Translations under genes and position numbers: made by a program | Notes under the pieces: generated by a model | Databases searched by the model: none | What the model saw: the letters and a program-made list of their open reading frames with translations, nothing else | What the model was told of the DNA's origin: nothing | Shown: in pieces, positions 16,880 through 26,259 of the stretch | Layout of the letters: the number at the start of each line of letters is the position of its first letter | Position numbering within the stretch: position 1 is the stretch's first letter | NCBI RefSeq assembly: GCF_900112975.1 | Contig: NZ_FONQ01000016.1 | Location: 1-64,000, forward strand | DNA length: 64,000 nt | DNA from: Flavobacterium xueshanense | GTDB taxonomy: Bacteria; Bacteroidota; Bacteroidia; Flavobacteriales; Flavobacteriaceae | Direction: 5' to 3'

Positions 16880-18646
16880 ATGTTTGATATTTCTGCATTA
16901 AAAGAAATGAAGCTTTCTGAGCTTCAAGAAATAGCTAAATCAGCTAAAACCATAAAATTTAACGGTGTAAAAAAAGATACTTTAATCACTCAGATTTTGG
17001 ATCATCAAGTGGCTAATCTTGACGCTGCAACAGATACCAAAGTGGAAGGTAATCTTGAAGACGATAAACCTAAAAGAAATAGAATTGTTCCTGTTAAAAA
17101 AACAGCCATTCAAAAAGCGGTGAAGAATTCTCTTTTTGAAACGGAAGAAATTGCAGAAACGACAGGCAATGATGAAAATAATCTTCCGACTGAAGTTGTT
17201 TTAAAAGAAGAACTGGATGCAAAACAAGAATCTGAGGGGAATGAGACAAAAGTAGGTAAGGTAATTAAATTTAATAAATCAGCTTACGAGAAAAAAATTG
17301 CTTTAAAAAAGGATAAAGAAGAGATAAAAGACGCAAACACAGAGGATGTGTTAGTTTCAGAAAAAGCAACTGAAGATAAAGCAGAAGATCCTCTTGCTCC
17401 CGCAAAAAAGATTAACCCAAATCAATTACACAAACAGAATCCTATCGCAAATCCAAACGGAAATGGGAATGGGAATCAAAATCCGAATTTCAAAAATAAG
17501 AAAAGTAATTTTGCTGCTTCCGATTTTGAATTTGACGGAATTATAGAAAGTGAAGGCGTTTTGGAAATGATGCCTGATGGATATGGTTTCCTGCGTTCTT
17601 CAGATTACAATTATTTGGCCTCGCCAGATGATATTTATCTATCAACTTCTCAAATCAGATTGTTTGGTCTTAAAACCGGAGATACTGTAAAAGGAGTGGT
17701 TCGTCCGCCAAAAGAAGGAGAGAAATTTTTCCCATTAGTACGCGTTTTAAAAATTAACGGACATGATCCTCAAGTAGTTCGTGACAGAGTTTCATTCGAA
17801 CATTTAACTCCTGTTTTTCCATCAGAAAAATTCAAGTTGGCAGAAAAACAAAGCACGATTTCAACACGAATAATCGATTTGTTTTCACCAATAGGAAAAG
17901 GACAACGTGGAATGATTGTGGCGCAACCCAAAACCGGTAAAACGATGTTGCTTAAGGAAATTGCCAATGCGATTGCGGCAAATCACCCTGAAGTATATTT
18001 GATTGTTTTATTGATAGACGAGCGCCCGGAAGAAGTTACGGACATGCAACGAAGTGTGCGTGGAGAAGTAATTGCCTCCACTTTTGACAGAGAGCCGCAA
18101 GAGCATGTGAAAATCGCAAATATCGTTCTGGAAAAAGCAAAACGATTGGTAGAATGTGGTCACGATGTAGTGATTCTGTTAGATTCTATCACACGTTTGG
18201 CCAGAGCATATAATACAGTTCAGCCCGCTTCAGGTAAAGTATTAAGTGGTGGTGTAGATGCCAATGCATTGCAAAAACCAAAACGTTTCTTTGGAGCTGC
18301 CCGTAATGTTGAAAATGGTGGTTCATTAAGTATTATCGCTACTGCATTAACTGAAACAGGTTCAAAAATGGACGAAGTTATTTTCGAAGAATTTAAAGGA
18401 ACCGGTAATATGGAATTACAATTGGATAGAAAAATTGCTAACAAACGTATTTTCCCAGCTATCGATTTGACTTCTTCAAGTACACGACGTGACGATATGT
18501 TATTGGATCAAAAAACATTGCAAAGAATGTGGATTATGAGAAAATACCTTTCGGATATGAATCCAGTGGAAGCTATGGATTTCATTAATGATCGTTTCAA
18601 AAAGACGAAGAATAATGAAGAGTTTTTAATCTCGATGAATGATTAA
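16880..18646 (+). CDS. rho: Transcription termination factor Rho
   Basis: 588 residues, longer than the ~420 of E. coli Rho. The N-terminal Rho_N helix-turn ([20 protein letters not shown]) is followed by a charged low-complexity linker of about 150 residues, rich in K, E and N, as is usual in Bacteroidota. The cold-shock-like RNA-binding domain is at about 225-300 ([19 protein letters not shown]). The hexameric RecA-type motor has Walker [13 protein letters not shown], Walker [17 protein letters not shown], and the Q/R loops [20 protein letters not shown]. It is divergent from DUF4293 and ends in a strong bidirectional-looking terminator. Confidence 0.97.
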   Translation: MFDISALKEMKLSELQEIAKSAKTIKFNGVKKDTLITQILDHQVANLDAATDTKVEGNLEDDKPKRNRIVPVKKTAIQKAVKNSLFETEEIAETTGNDENNLPTEVVLKEELDAKQESEGNETKVGKVIKFNKSAYEKKIALKKDKEEIKDANTEDVLVSEKATEDKAEDPLAPAKKINPNQLHKQNPIANPNGNGNGNQNPNFKNKKSNFAASDFEFDGIIESEGVLEMMPDGYGFLRSSDYNYLASPDDIYLSTSQIRLFGLKTGDTVKGVVRPPKEGEKFFPLVRVLKINGHDPQVVRDRVSFEHLTPVFPSEKFKLAEKQSTISTRIIDLFSPIGKGQRGMIVAQPKTGKTMLLKEIANAIAANHPEVYLIVLLIDERPEEVTDMQRSVRGEVIASTFDREPQEHVKIANIVLEKAKRLVECGHDVVILLDSITRLARAYNTVQPASGKVLSGGVDANALQKPKRFFGAARNVENGGSLSIIATALTETGSKMDEVIFEEFKGTGNMELQLDRKIANKRIFPAIDLTSSSTRRDDMLLDQKTLQRMWIMRKYLSDMNPVEAMDFINDRFKKTKNNEEFLISMND

Positions 18647-18680
18647 TAAAAAAGTTCAAAGTTGGCTAGGAGTAAGCGGG

Positions 18681-18730
18681 ATAAAAAATAAATCGGAACA
18701 AAATTAATTCTGTTCCGATTTATTTTTTAT
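18681..18730 (+). terminator. Long terminator hairpin after rho
   Basis: ataaaaaataaatcggaaca (18681-18700) pairs perfectly with its complement at 18711-18730, giving a 20-bp stem with a 10-base loop. Confidence 0.85.
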
Positions 18731-19066
18731 CACTGTTTGAGTTTAATTTCATTTTTTAAATGTGCTTTGTTTGGAGTTACTTAATAAGGAACTAATACAA
18801 TCTGATTTCTTCTTCTAATTCTTGGATGCATTAATATTACGAATCTTTCATACATCTTCAGATGTTTAGATTATCTTGTAAGGTAAATTCACTTTTTTTT
18901 AACCAACGATGAATTTAACTATTTCCATAAATACTACAACTGCTATAAAGTTCGGTTTTGTAAAAGACCCTTTTAAATTATTTAACAAATAGTCTTTTAA
19001 ATGGCGCATCACATATTTATTATGGAATGATGTATTTATTCTTTCCTATTTGTTATTATACTTCTT
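18731..19066. other. Intergenic, no gene seen
   Basis: AT-rich spacer between the rho terminator and the convergent LETM1-related gene. No coding frame longer than noise, no further strong hairpin and no RNA gene was recognised. Confidence 0.4.
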
Positions 19067-20266
19067 TCATTCATTATCCAGATTTTCATTAAAAGCGGAT
19101 GGAAGTAGCGTAGGGATGAATTTGATTAAAATAGGCAATAATAAACTACCGCCGGGAAGTAAAAATATAGTCAAGGAAGGAATGGTTTTGCAAATTTCCA
19201 ATAGTTGTTTTTTGACTTTTTTCTTTTCTTTTTCGTCCAAATCTCGTCTGGTAGAGTAGGCTAATAACACCATCAACTCCTTGCTTTGCTCAATTTCCTT
19301 AATCAGTCGTTTTTTATTACGGCTTATTAGTGTAACCACGCTTTGAGTGGTTTGGTCGTAAAAATGTTTTACAGGATTTGAATAATTAAAATACGGTATT
19401 TCTTTTTTATGTTTAGAAATGAATTCGTTGGTACTATAGATACTTTCGCCGACAAAAGAATCTGGGACAGATAAAATCTCAGCTAAAGAATGCAAAAAGT
19501 ATCTCTCGTCGTTTTCTATTTTCCCATCGCTCCACAAAGCCATTCCAGCAATATCTATCAAATAATATTGTTCTAATTCATTTGTAAAATAATCCAATTG
19601 TAACGTTTCTAAACTCTGAACAGAAACTTTGGAGAATTTGCTGTAGCGTATCGAGGCTTCAAAAAGTTTAATTAACAAATCATCATATTGTGATTTTTCT
19701 AACTTGATTTTTAACGCAAGTGTTACAATATTGACAACCGTTTCTTCAATTTTTTTCAGATATTTTTCCGGAATTATTCCATGTATCAAATATTGGCGAA
19801 AAGCAAGCACGTCAATGAATAATAATGCGTTAGTTACCAGATGGGAGAAACTTTTGCTTATGATGCTGTCATTAGTTTGAACACGTTGATCAATTATTTT
19901 TTCTAAAGTTAAAGCAGGGGAATATTTTGGAAGAATTTTTTTAAATAAATTAAATCCCTGAGGATTCATTTGATTGTAAAAAGTATTTGCTTGTTTGACG
20001 AAATTCTCAGAACTGATATCTTCATTAGTCAAACAAAAAACTTGGTATAAGGTATTTAAAAGTGCGACTTTTGAAATCTCTTCTTTGAACCAACCTTTCG
20101 TTTCGATGGTTGTTACGGTATCAAATGCTATAATATGACCGTAGATAAAACCAGTATTTCTTACTTTTTGATAAAATGTATCAGTAGTTTTAGAAACTGC
20201 TTCTTTTGAAAATTTTTGTTCACTAAAAAATTTGTCTATCCAACCTGATGCCGAAGGGTTAATCAT
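19067..20266 (-). CDS. LETM1-related biofilm-associated protein
   Basis: 399 residues. It starts MINPSASGWIDKFFSEQK and is mostly helical. The last ~70 residues contain a charged helix (RDLDEKEKKKVKKQLLEICK) and a hydrophobic segment SLTIFLLPGGSLLLPILIKF. That arrangement (KKQLLE... PGG..LLP) is the LETM1-like core, and Flavobacterial proteins of this layout are annotated as LETM1-related biofilm-associated. An NDERYFLHSLAEIL segment near residue 240 looks like a TerB-type helix pair. The biochemical function is unknown. It is a single gene, convergent with rho. Confidence 0.75.
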   Translation of the reverse strand: MINPSASGWIDKFFSEQKFSKEAVSKTTDTFYQKVRNTGFIYGHIIAFDTVTTIETKGWFKEEISKVALLNTLYQVFCLTNEDISSENFVKQANTFYNQMNPQGFNLFKKILPKYSPALTLEKIIDQRVQTNDSIISKSFSHLVTNALLFIDVLAFRQYLIHGIIPEKYLKKIEETVVNIVTLALKIKLEKSQYDDLLIKLFEASIRYSKFSKVSVQSLETLQLDYFTNELEQYYLIDIAGMALWSDGKIENDERYFLHSLAEILSVPDSFVGESIYSTNEFISKHKKEIPYFNYSNPVKHFYDQTTQSVVTLISRNKKRLIKEIEQSKELMVLLAYSTRRDLDEKEKKKVKKQLLEICKTIPSLTIFLLPGGSLLLPILIKFIPTLLPSAFNENLDNE

Positions 20267-20507
20267 TGCTTTAATTTGAAGTTACAAAGCTATGTTTTTT
20301 TATGGTCGTTTCAACTGGTGTATTCTTGTTTAACACAGATACTACAATTAATTAGCATTGTTTTTTTGGTTTTAAACAAGATAAATTTAATTGTTATAAT
20401 TTTTGATAAAAAACACTCGCAATCACTTGCTGTATTTCAGTGCAATTACTGAAAATTTTTTGTATTAAAAATGACATTTGGATATCTAAAAGGTGCACTA
20501 TAATTTG

Positions 20508-20537
20508 AAGCCCTGAATTATAAATAAAACAGGGCTT
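20508..20537 (-). terminator. Terminator of the superoxide dismutase gene
   Basis: aagccctg (20508-20515) pairs with cagggctt (20530-20537) around an AT loop. It ends 10 bases from the stop codon. Confidence 0.65.
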
Positions 20538-20547
20538 TGATAAGTAT

Positions 20548-21324
20548 TTAAGAATTGAATAAAGCTTCAGCGGCTTCCCAATTGACTACATTCCAAAAAG
20601 AAGCAATATAATCTGCTCTTCGATTTTGATTTTTAAGATAATATGCATGTTCCCATACGTCTAATGCTAAAACCGGTTTCCCTTTTAGTCCTTTTCCTCG
20701 CAATCGCATCAAAGGATTGTCTTGGTTTGCTGTTGAACCAATAACTAATTTTCCGTCCTGAACCACTAACCAAGCCCATCCGGAGCCAAAACGTTTCATG
20801 GAAGCATCACTAAATTGTTTTTTAAATTCATCCAAAGAACCAAAAGTAGTTGTTATTGCGTCCCCTAATTTCCCTTTTGGAGTACCGCCGCCATTTGGCT
20901 TCATTATACTCCAAAACAGGCTGTGATTGTAGTGTCCGCCACCATTGTTACGAATTGCTTCTGGAAATTTCGACATTTTTTCAAAGATACTCTCCAGTGA
21001 TTTAGAATGTTCCACTAAGTTGTTATCTAAAGTTTCTATGGACTTATTCAAATTCGTTACATAGGCTTGATGATGTTTACCATGATGAATTTCCATTGTG
21101 GCTTTATCAATATGTGGCTCTAACGCATCATACGCATACGATAATTTCGGAAGGCTGTAGTTTCCTTGAAAGTTTTCAGATTCTGATTCCATGACTTGAT
21201 TTTCAACTTTTAAAGTGTTTTCAGCCGCTAATACTGAATTAAATAAGCTAGAACCAATAATTGTTCCTGTTGAAAGTATTGCCGTTTGTTTTATAAAATT
21301 TCTTCGTGTATTGTTATTTTCCAT
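20548..21324 (-). CDS. Exported Fe/Mn superoxide dismutase with a Tat signal
   Basis: 258 residues from the ATG at 21324. The frame is open 18 codons further, but that part lacks family character. The N-terminus [11 protein letters not shown] is a twin-arginine motif followed by a hydrophobic stretch and SVLAAEN, so the enzyme should be exported folded by the Tat system. The dismutase core is complete, with metal ligands in [24 protein letters not shown] and [12 protein letters not shown]. It turns superoxide into peroxide and oxygen, probably in the periplasm. Whether it uses iron or manganese cannot be decided here. It is a single gene with its own terminator. Confidence 0.92.
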   Translation of the reverse strand: MENNNTRRNFIKQTAILSTGTIIGSSLFNSVLAAENTLKVENQVMESESENFQGNYSLPKLSYAYDALEPHIDKATMEIHHGKHHQAYVTNLNKSIETLDNNLVEHSKSLESIFEKMSKFPEAIRNNGGGHYNHSLFWSIMKPNGGGTPKGKLGDAITTTFGSLDEFKKQFSDASMKRFGSGWAWLVVQDGKLVIGSTANQDNPLMRLRGKGLKGKPVLALDVWEHAYYLKNQNRRADYIASFWNVVNWEAAEALFNS

Positions 21325-21622
21325 AGCTTGAAAATTTATCCTAAAAAGGTTATTAAAATAGATTATAAATTTAAACATTAAATGGTAGTTATGGGTTAAT
21401 AAAGACTTAAAATTTGGTTAGTTTTATGTTTCTAATCTGTTTAAGAGAGACAAAAGGTGCAAGAATTTTATAAAATCTATTTCTATGTGGTAAATAATAT
21501 CTTTGTAATTTTGAAAGCAATGTTATAGAAAATAATACCATGTATTGACCATACTTTTCAATTAATAAAAAGAAGGATTAGATGTAGTTTTTTGATTAAA
21601 AAAAAATAAAATAGTTACAAAA

Positions 21623-22570
21623 ATGAAACATAAAGAAATAGCAGTTTTAAGTTGGGGTTTATTAAAGCGAACTTACAATGAATTTGATGATGACAACGGG
21701 TTTAAGTTAAGTGCGTCACTATCCTATTATACCATCTTTTCATTACCTCCTTTATTAATTATTATCTTGTCGATTTTTAGTTTTTTCTTTGGAAGAGAAG
21801 CCGTTACCGGAAGATTTTTTGGACAAATTAATGGAATGGTTGGGAACGAAGCCGCTATCCAAATTCAGGAAACCATCAAAAATATTGAATTGTCTGATAG
21901 CGTTACATTTGCAACAATACTTGGAGGAATTATGCTATTGGTAGGAGCTTCGGGTGTATTTGCCGAAATACAAAGTTCGATTAATTCTATTTGGGGATTA
22001 AAAGCAAAACCAAATAAAGGAATTGTGAAATTCGTCCAAAACAGATTAATGTCGTTTTCTATGATTGCTTCAGTTGGGTTTTTATTAATGGTGAGTTTAA
22101 TGGTTAATACCGTAATGGATATAGTCAATACGCGATTGCTTGTTTATTTTCCAGATACAACGGTTTACATATTTTATGTTTTTAATATTTTAATATTATT
22201 TGTAACAACGACTATTTTGTTTGCTATTATTTTCAAAACGTTGCCTGATGGCCATATTGCTTGGAAAGATGCCTTAATAGGCTCCAGTTTTACTTCTTTT
22301 TTCTTCATGATAGGTAAATTTGCCATTGGTTTTTATTTAGGAAGCTCAACCGTTGCTACTGTTTATGGTGCAGCGGGGTCAGTAATCATTATTTTAATCT
22401 GGGTTTACTATTCAGCTATAATCTTATATTTTGGAGCCGAATTCACTAAAGTGTATGCCAATGCCCATGGCAAAAAAATTATTCCAAATGCCTATGCTGT
22501 TGGAATAAAAGTAGAGGTTACAGAAATCAAGAAGAAAAAGACTGATGTCATTCCTGATGAAGAAAAATAA
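21623..22570 (+). CDS. YihY/BrkB-family membrane protein
   Basis: 315 residues with six membrane helices. The start KRTYNEFDDDNGFKLSASLS followed by YYTIFSLPPLLIIILSI is the family signature. Later segments are LVGASGVFAEIQSSINSIWG, the LPDGHIAWKDALIGS loop and YGAAGSVIIILIWVYYSA. This family was once thought to be ribonuclease BN, which is now discarded, and its real role (perhaps export or envelope related) is unknown. It is followed 55 bases later by the META-domain gene on the same strand. Confidence 0.9.
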   Translation: MKHKEIAVLSWGLLKRTYNEFDDDNGFKLSASLSYYTIFSLPPLLIIILSIFSFFFGREAVTGRFFGQINGMVGNEAAIQIQETIKNIELSDSVTFATILGGIMLLVGASGVFAEIQSSINSIWGLKAKPNKGIVKFVQNRLMSFSMIASVGFLLMVSLMVNTVMDIVNTRLLVYFPDTTVYIFYVFNILILFVTTTILFAIIFKTLPDGHIAWKDALIGSSFTSFFFMIGKFAIGFYLGSSTVATVYGAAGSVIIILIWVYYSAIILYFGAEFTKVYANAHGKKIIPNAYAVGIKVEVTEIKKKKTDVIPDEEK

Positions 22571-22624
22571 TAAATTTATTTCTAGTAGATAAAATGAGTT
22601 GTTTATAAATATCAATTAAAACAA

Positions 22625-23056
22625 ATGAAAAAAATAATTTTATCACTGACCATTTTTTGTTCTGTGCTTGTTTATTGTAATTCCGTAAAAACTATTAATA
22701 CTGAAAAAGCTTCATTGCAAGGTGCTTGGCAATTGATTTACATATTAGGACCACGAATAGACTTTTCTGGATTGTATCCAAATGATAAGCCAACGATTAC
22801 TTTCGATTTAAAAGAAAACAGAGTTTTTGGAAAAAATAGCTGCAACAGTTATTCTGGAACATTGAATGTTGATGGAAATAAAATTAGTTTCAAAGGGCCT
22901 ATGGCAGTTACTAAAATGTTTTGTCCAGGCGAAGGTGAGAATGTTTACATGAATACACTGGAAAAGATAGATTCTTACTCTATTTCAGAAGATGGTAAAA
23001 CTTTAAATTTTATTGTGGGAGATGTCGCAATGATGCGTTTAAAAAAAAATAAATAA
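22625..23056 (+). CDS. META-domain (HslJ-like) lipoprotein
   Basis: 143 residues. MKKIILSLTIFCSVLVYCNS is a lipoprotein signal ending VYC. The mature protein has the META domain: LQGAWQLIYILG at the start, the central NSCNSYSGTLNVDGNKISF and the later KMFCPGEGENVYM with a conserved cysteine, closing with a GDVAMMRLKK strand. META proteins such as HslJ are envelope proteins linked to heat or novobiocin resistance, though mechanism is unclear. It may be co-transcribed with the YihY gene and ends in a strong bidirectional terminator. Confidence 0.85.
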   Translation: MKKIILSLTIFCSVLVYCNSVKTINTEKASLQGAWQLIYILGPRIDFSGLYPNDKPTITFDLKENRVFGKNSCNSYSGTLNVDGNKISFKGPMAVTKMFCPGEGENVYMNTLEKIDSYSISEDGKTLNFIVGDVAMMRLKKNK

Positions 23057-23078
23057 TAGTATTTTGAAGAAATAAAGA

Positions 23079-23108
23079 AACCGCCTTGTTTTCAGGAACA
23101 AGGCGGTT
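23079..23108. terminator. Bidirectional terminator between META gene and fadE
   Basis: aaccgccttgtt (23079-23090) pairs with aacaaggcggtt (23097-23108). A runs lie upstream and downstream, so it can serve both convergent genes. Confidence 0.9.
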
Positions 23109-23133
23109 AAAAAAAACTAAAAACTAATTTTTA

Positions 23134-24939
23134 TTAGAAACAATATTGATTTTCAGCTACTAATTTTGATGTAATTGTTTCTCTTAATGCAACAACATTT
23201 GGCATGTTACTGTATTTTGTAAAACGACGTAATCCCATTAACATCATACGTTGTTCGTCTCCTTCAGCAAAAGAAATAACACTTTCTTTTCCTTTTTGAG
23301 TAACGATGTCTACTGCTTGATACAAGTATAATTTTGCCATAGCAATTTGCTCTTGTACTTTGGCTTCACCTTCTTTTTTAGCTAATTTTTCCGTTCTAAG
23401 AATAGTGCTTTCCGCCATGTATACTTCTATCAGCATATCCGAAGCAGCCATCAAAATTTGTTGGTGAGCGTCTAAATCAGTTCCGAATTTTTGTATTGCG
23501 CTACCAGCTACCATTAAGAATGCTTTTTTCAAATTCTTAACAATTTCTTTTTCCTCAGCAAATAACTCAGAGTAATCTGGCGTGTCAAAAGATGGAATAC
23601 CTAATAATTCCTCGCCAACTTTTGTTGCAGGTCCTAATAAATCAACATGACCTTTCATTGCTTTTTTAATCAACATACCTACTGATAGCATTCTGTTGAT
23701 TTCGTTTGTACCTTCATAGATACGTGCAATACGAGCATCTCTCCAAGCACTCTCCATTGGAGTATCTTCAGAGAATCCCATTCCTCCATAGATTTGAATA
23801 CCTTCATCAGAACAGCTTTGAACGTCTTCAGAAACAGCTACTTTCAAGATGGAACACTCGATAGCATATTCTTCAACACCTTTTAATTCTGCTTCTTGAT
23901 GAGAAATTCCTTCTGCTTCACGTGCAGTAATTCTGTCTTCAATGTCTTTTGCTGCTCTATAAGTAGCACTTTCACCAGCATAACAGTTAGTCGCCATATC
24001 AGCTAATTTAGAACGAATAGCTCCAAATTGAGAAATAGCGGTGTTAAACTGCATTCTTTCGTTTGCGTAAGCAGTTGCATTTGTAATTACTCTACGTTGT
24101 GCGTCAAGACAAGCTGCAGCCAGTTTGATACGTCCAACGTTTAAAGCATTCATGGCAATTTTGAATCCGTTTCCTCTTTCAGATAACATGTTCTCAGCAG
24201 GAACTTTTGTTTCGTTAAAGAAAACCTGACGAGTAGAAGAAGCTCTAATTCCTAATTTGTGCTCTTCTTCACCCATTGAAATACCGTTATCAGCAGCATT
24301 TTCTACAATGAAACCAGTAATGTTTTTATCATCACCAATACGTGCAAAAACGATAAACATGGAACAAAATCCTGCATTCGAAATCCACATTTTTTGTCCT
24401 GTAATAGAGTATGTTTTTCCATCTTCTGATAAAACAGCTTTTGTTTTTCCAGAGTTAGCATCTGATCCAGCACCTGGCTCAGTCAAACAGTAAGCACCAA
24501 ACCACTCACCAGAAGCTAATTTAGGCACGTATTTTTGTTTTTGCTCTTCTGTTCCGTATAAAGTGATTGGCATAGTTCCAATTCCTGTATGTGCTCCAAA
24601 AGCAGTTGAGAATGACCCCGTTGCTCCAGAGATATAATCACAAACCAAAACGGTGTTTACAAATCCCATTCCCATTCCACCGTAAGCTTCAGGAACTGCT
24701 ACGCTTAAGAAACCTAAGTCTCCTGCTTTGCGCATGGATTCTTCAGTTAAGGCATAATCTTTCTTTTCAAAACGGTCTTTATTAGGCCATAATTCTTTGT
24801 CTACGAACTCTTTTACAGAGTCACGCATCATTAATTGTTCTTCATTGAAGTCTTCAGGAGTGAAGACATCTTCGCACTTTGTTTCTTTAACCAAAAACTG
24901 ACCGCCACGGGTTACGTTTTTTTCAATTGTATCTGCCAT
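23134..24939 (-). CDS. fadE: Acyl-CoA dehydrogenase
   Basis: 601 residues. It catalyses the first, FAD-dependent step of fatty-acid beta-oxidation. Domain order: helical N-domain, middle domain with LTEPGAGSDANSGKTKA and the KMWISNAGF substrate/FAD segment, C-domain with the catalytic glutamate in RIYEGTNEINR, then a ~170-residue extension typical of the ~595-residue FadE of Bacillus. It is the last gene of a four-gene unit (marR, fadN, fadA, fadE), 65 bases after fadA. Gene order equals B. subtilis fadNAE. Chain-length preference cannot be judged. Confidence 0.92.
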   Translation of the reverse strand: MADTIEKNVTRGGQFLVKETKCEDVFTPEDFNEEQLMMRDSVKEFVDKELWPNKDRFEKKDYALTEESMRKAGDLGFLSVAVPEAYGGMGMGFVNTVLVCDYISGATGSFSTAFGAHTGIGTMPITLYGTEEQKQKYVPKLASGEWFGAYCLTEPGAGSDANSGKTKAVLSEDGKTYSITGQKMWISNAGFCSMFIVFARIGDDKNITGFIVENAADNGISMGEEEHKLGIRASSTRQVFFNETKVPAENMLSERGNGFKIAMNALNVGRIKLAAACLDAQRRVITNATAYANERMQFNTAISQFGAIRSKLADMATNCYAGESATYRAAKDIEDRITAREAEGISHQEAELKGVEEYAIECSILKVAVSEDVQSCSDEGIQIYGGMGFSEDTPMESAWRDARIARIYEGTNEINRMLSVGMLIKKAMKGHVDLLGPATKVGEELLGIPSFDTPDYSELFAEEKEIVKNLKKAFLMVAGSAIQKFGTDLDAHQQILMAASDMLIEVYMAESTILRTEKLAKKEGEAKVQEQIAMAKLYLYQAVDIVTQKGKESVISFAEGDEQRMMLMGLRRFTKYSNMPNVVALRETITSKLVAENQYCF

Positions 24940-25004
24940 TTCTTTATTTTTTAATATTTTTTATTTATTATCTAATTCCTCAATATATGGATGTAAATCT
25001 TTGA

Positions 25005-26186
25005 CTACAAAAGTTCGTAAATCCCTGCAGAACCTTGTCCCGTTCCAACACACATACTCACAATTCCGTATTTGCTTCCTCTACGTTTCATTTCGTCGAA
25101 TAATTGAACAGACAATTTTGCTCCGGTACAACCTAGTGGGTGTCCTAATGCGATTGCTCCACCATTGACATTTATAATATCCGGGTTTAGGTTTAATTCT
25201 CTTGTTACAGCTAGTGCTTGTGACGCAAAAGCTTCGTTTAACTCAATTAAATCAATATCATTCAAAGTTAAACCAGCTTGTTTCAATGCTTTTGGAATCG
25301 CTTTTACAGGGCCAATTCCCATGATTCTTGGCTCCACTCCAGCCGAAGCAAAGTTTACCAAACGGGCGATAGGAGTAAGGTTTAATTCTTTTACCATTTC
25401 TTCGCTCATGATTAGAACAAAAGCTGCTCCATCACTCATTTGAGAAGAGTTTCCTGCAGTTACACTTCCACCAGCTTCAAAAACGGGTTTTAAACCTGCT
25501 AAAGCTTCTACAGAAGTTCCGGCTCTTGGACCTTCATCTTTATTTACGATATAGGATTTAGTTTCTTTTTTACCGTTCTCGTTGATAAACGTTTGTTCCA
25601 CAGTAATAGGAACTATTTGTTTGTCAAATTTACCTTCGGCTTGCGCTTTCAGGGCTTTCATGTGCGATTGGTAAGCAAACTCATCTTGGTCCGCACGAGA
25701 TACATTGAATTGTTTGGCAACCGCTTCCGCAGTTAGTCCCATTCCCCAATAGTAATCTTCGTTTCCAGCTTTTGCAACAGCATAATCAGGAGTCGGTTTG
25801 TAACCTCCCATTGGAATAAAGCTCATGCTTTCAGCTCCGCCGGCAATGATACAATCCGCCATTCCAGACTGGATTTTGGCTGTAGCCATACCAATTGTTT
25901 CTAATCCTGACGCGCAATAACGGTTTACGGTTACACCAGGAACATCTTCGATTTTCAATCCCATTAAGGAAATCAATCGTCCCACGTTTAGTCCTTGTTC
26001 TGCTTCCGGCATCGCATTTCCTACCATCACGTCATCAATACGCTTTTTGTCGAAATCAGGTAACTCATTCATCATAAACTGAATCGTTTCCGCTGCCAAT
26101 TCATCAGGACGTTTAAATCTAAACACTCCTTTTGGGGCTTTCCCCACGGCTGTTCTGTATGCTTTTACTATATAGGCTGTTTTCAT
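25005..26186 (-). CDS. fadA: Acetyl-CoA C-acyltransferase (3-ketoacyl-CoA thiolase)
   Basis: 393 residues. It cleaves 3-ketoacyl-CoA with CoA, the last beta-oxidation step. The nucleophilic cysteine is in VNRYCASGLETIG (about residue 90). The other active-site motifs are NEAFASQAL, GGAIALGHPLGCTGA and CVGTGQGSAG. It sits between the multifunctional FadN and FadE genes with spacers of about 70 bases, consistent with one operon. Confidence 0.95.
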   Translation of the reverse strand: MKTAYIVKAYRTAVGKAPKGVFRFKRPDELAAETIQFMMNELPDFDKKRIDDVMVGNAMPEAEQGLNVGRLISLMGLKIEDVPGVTVNRYCASGLETIGMATAKIQSGMADCIIAGGAESMSFIPMGGYKPTPDYAVAKAGNEDYYWGMGLTAEAVAKQFNVSRADQDEFAYQSHMKALKAQAEGKFDKQIVPITVEQTFINENGKKETKSYIVNKDEGPRAGTSVEALAGLKPVFEAGGSVTAGNSSQMSDGAAFVLIMSEEMVKELNLTPIARLVNFASAGVEPRIMGIGPVKAIPKALKQAGLTLNDIDLIELNEAFASQALAVTRELNLNPDIINVNGGAIALGHPLGCTGAKLSVQLFDEMKRRGSKYGIVSMCVGTGQGSAGIYELL

Positions 26187-26259
26187 AACTAATATTTTGA
26201 ATTTTGAATTTTAAATGAAACTCATTCCTGATTTATAATTCCTAATTTTTACTTTAAAA

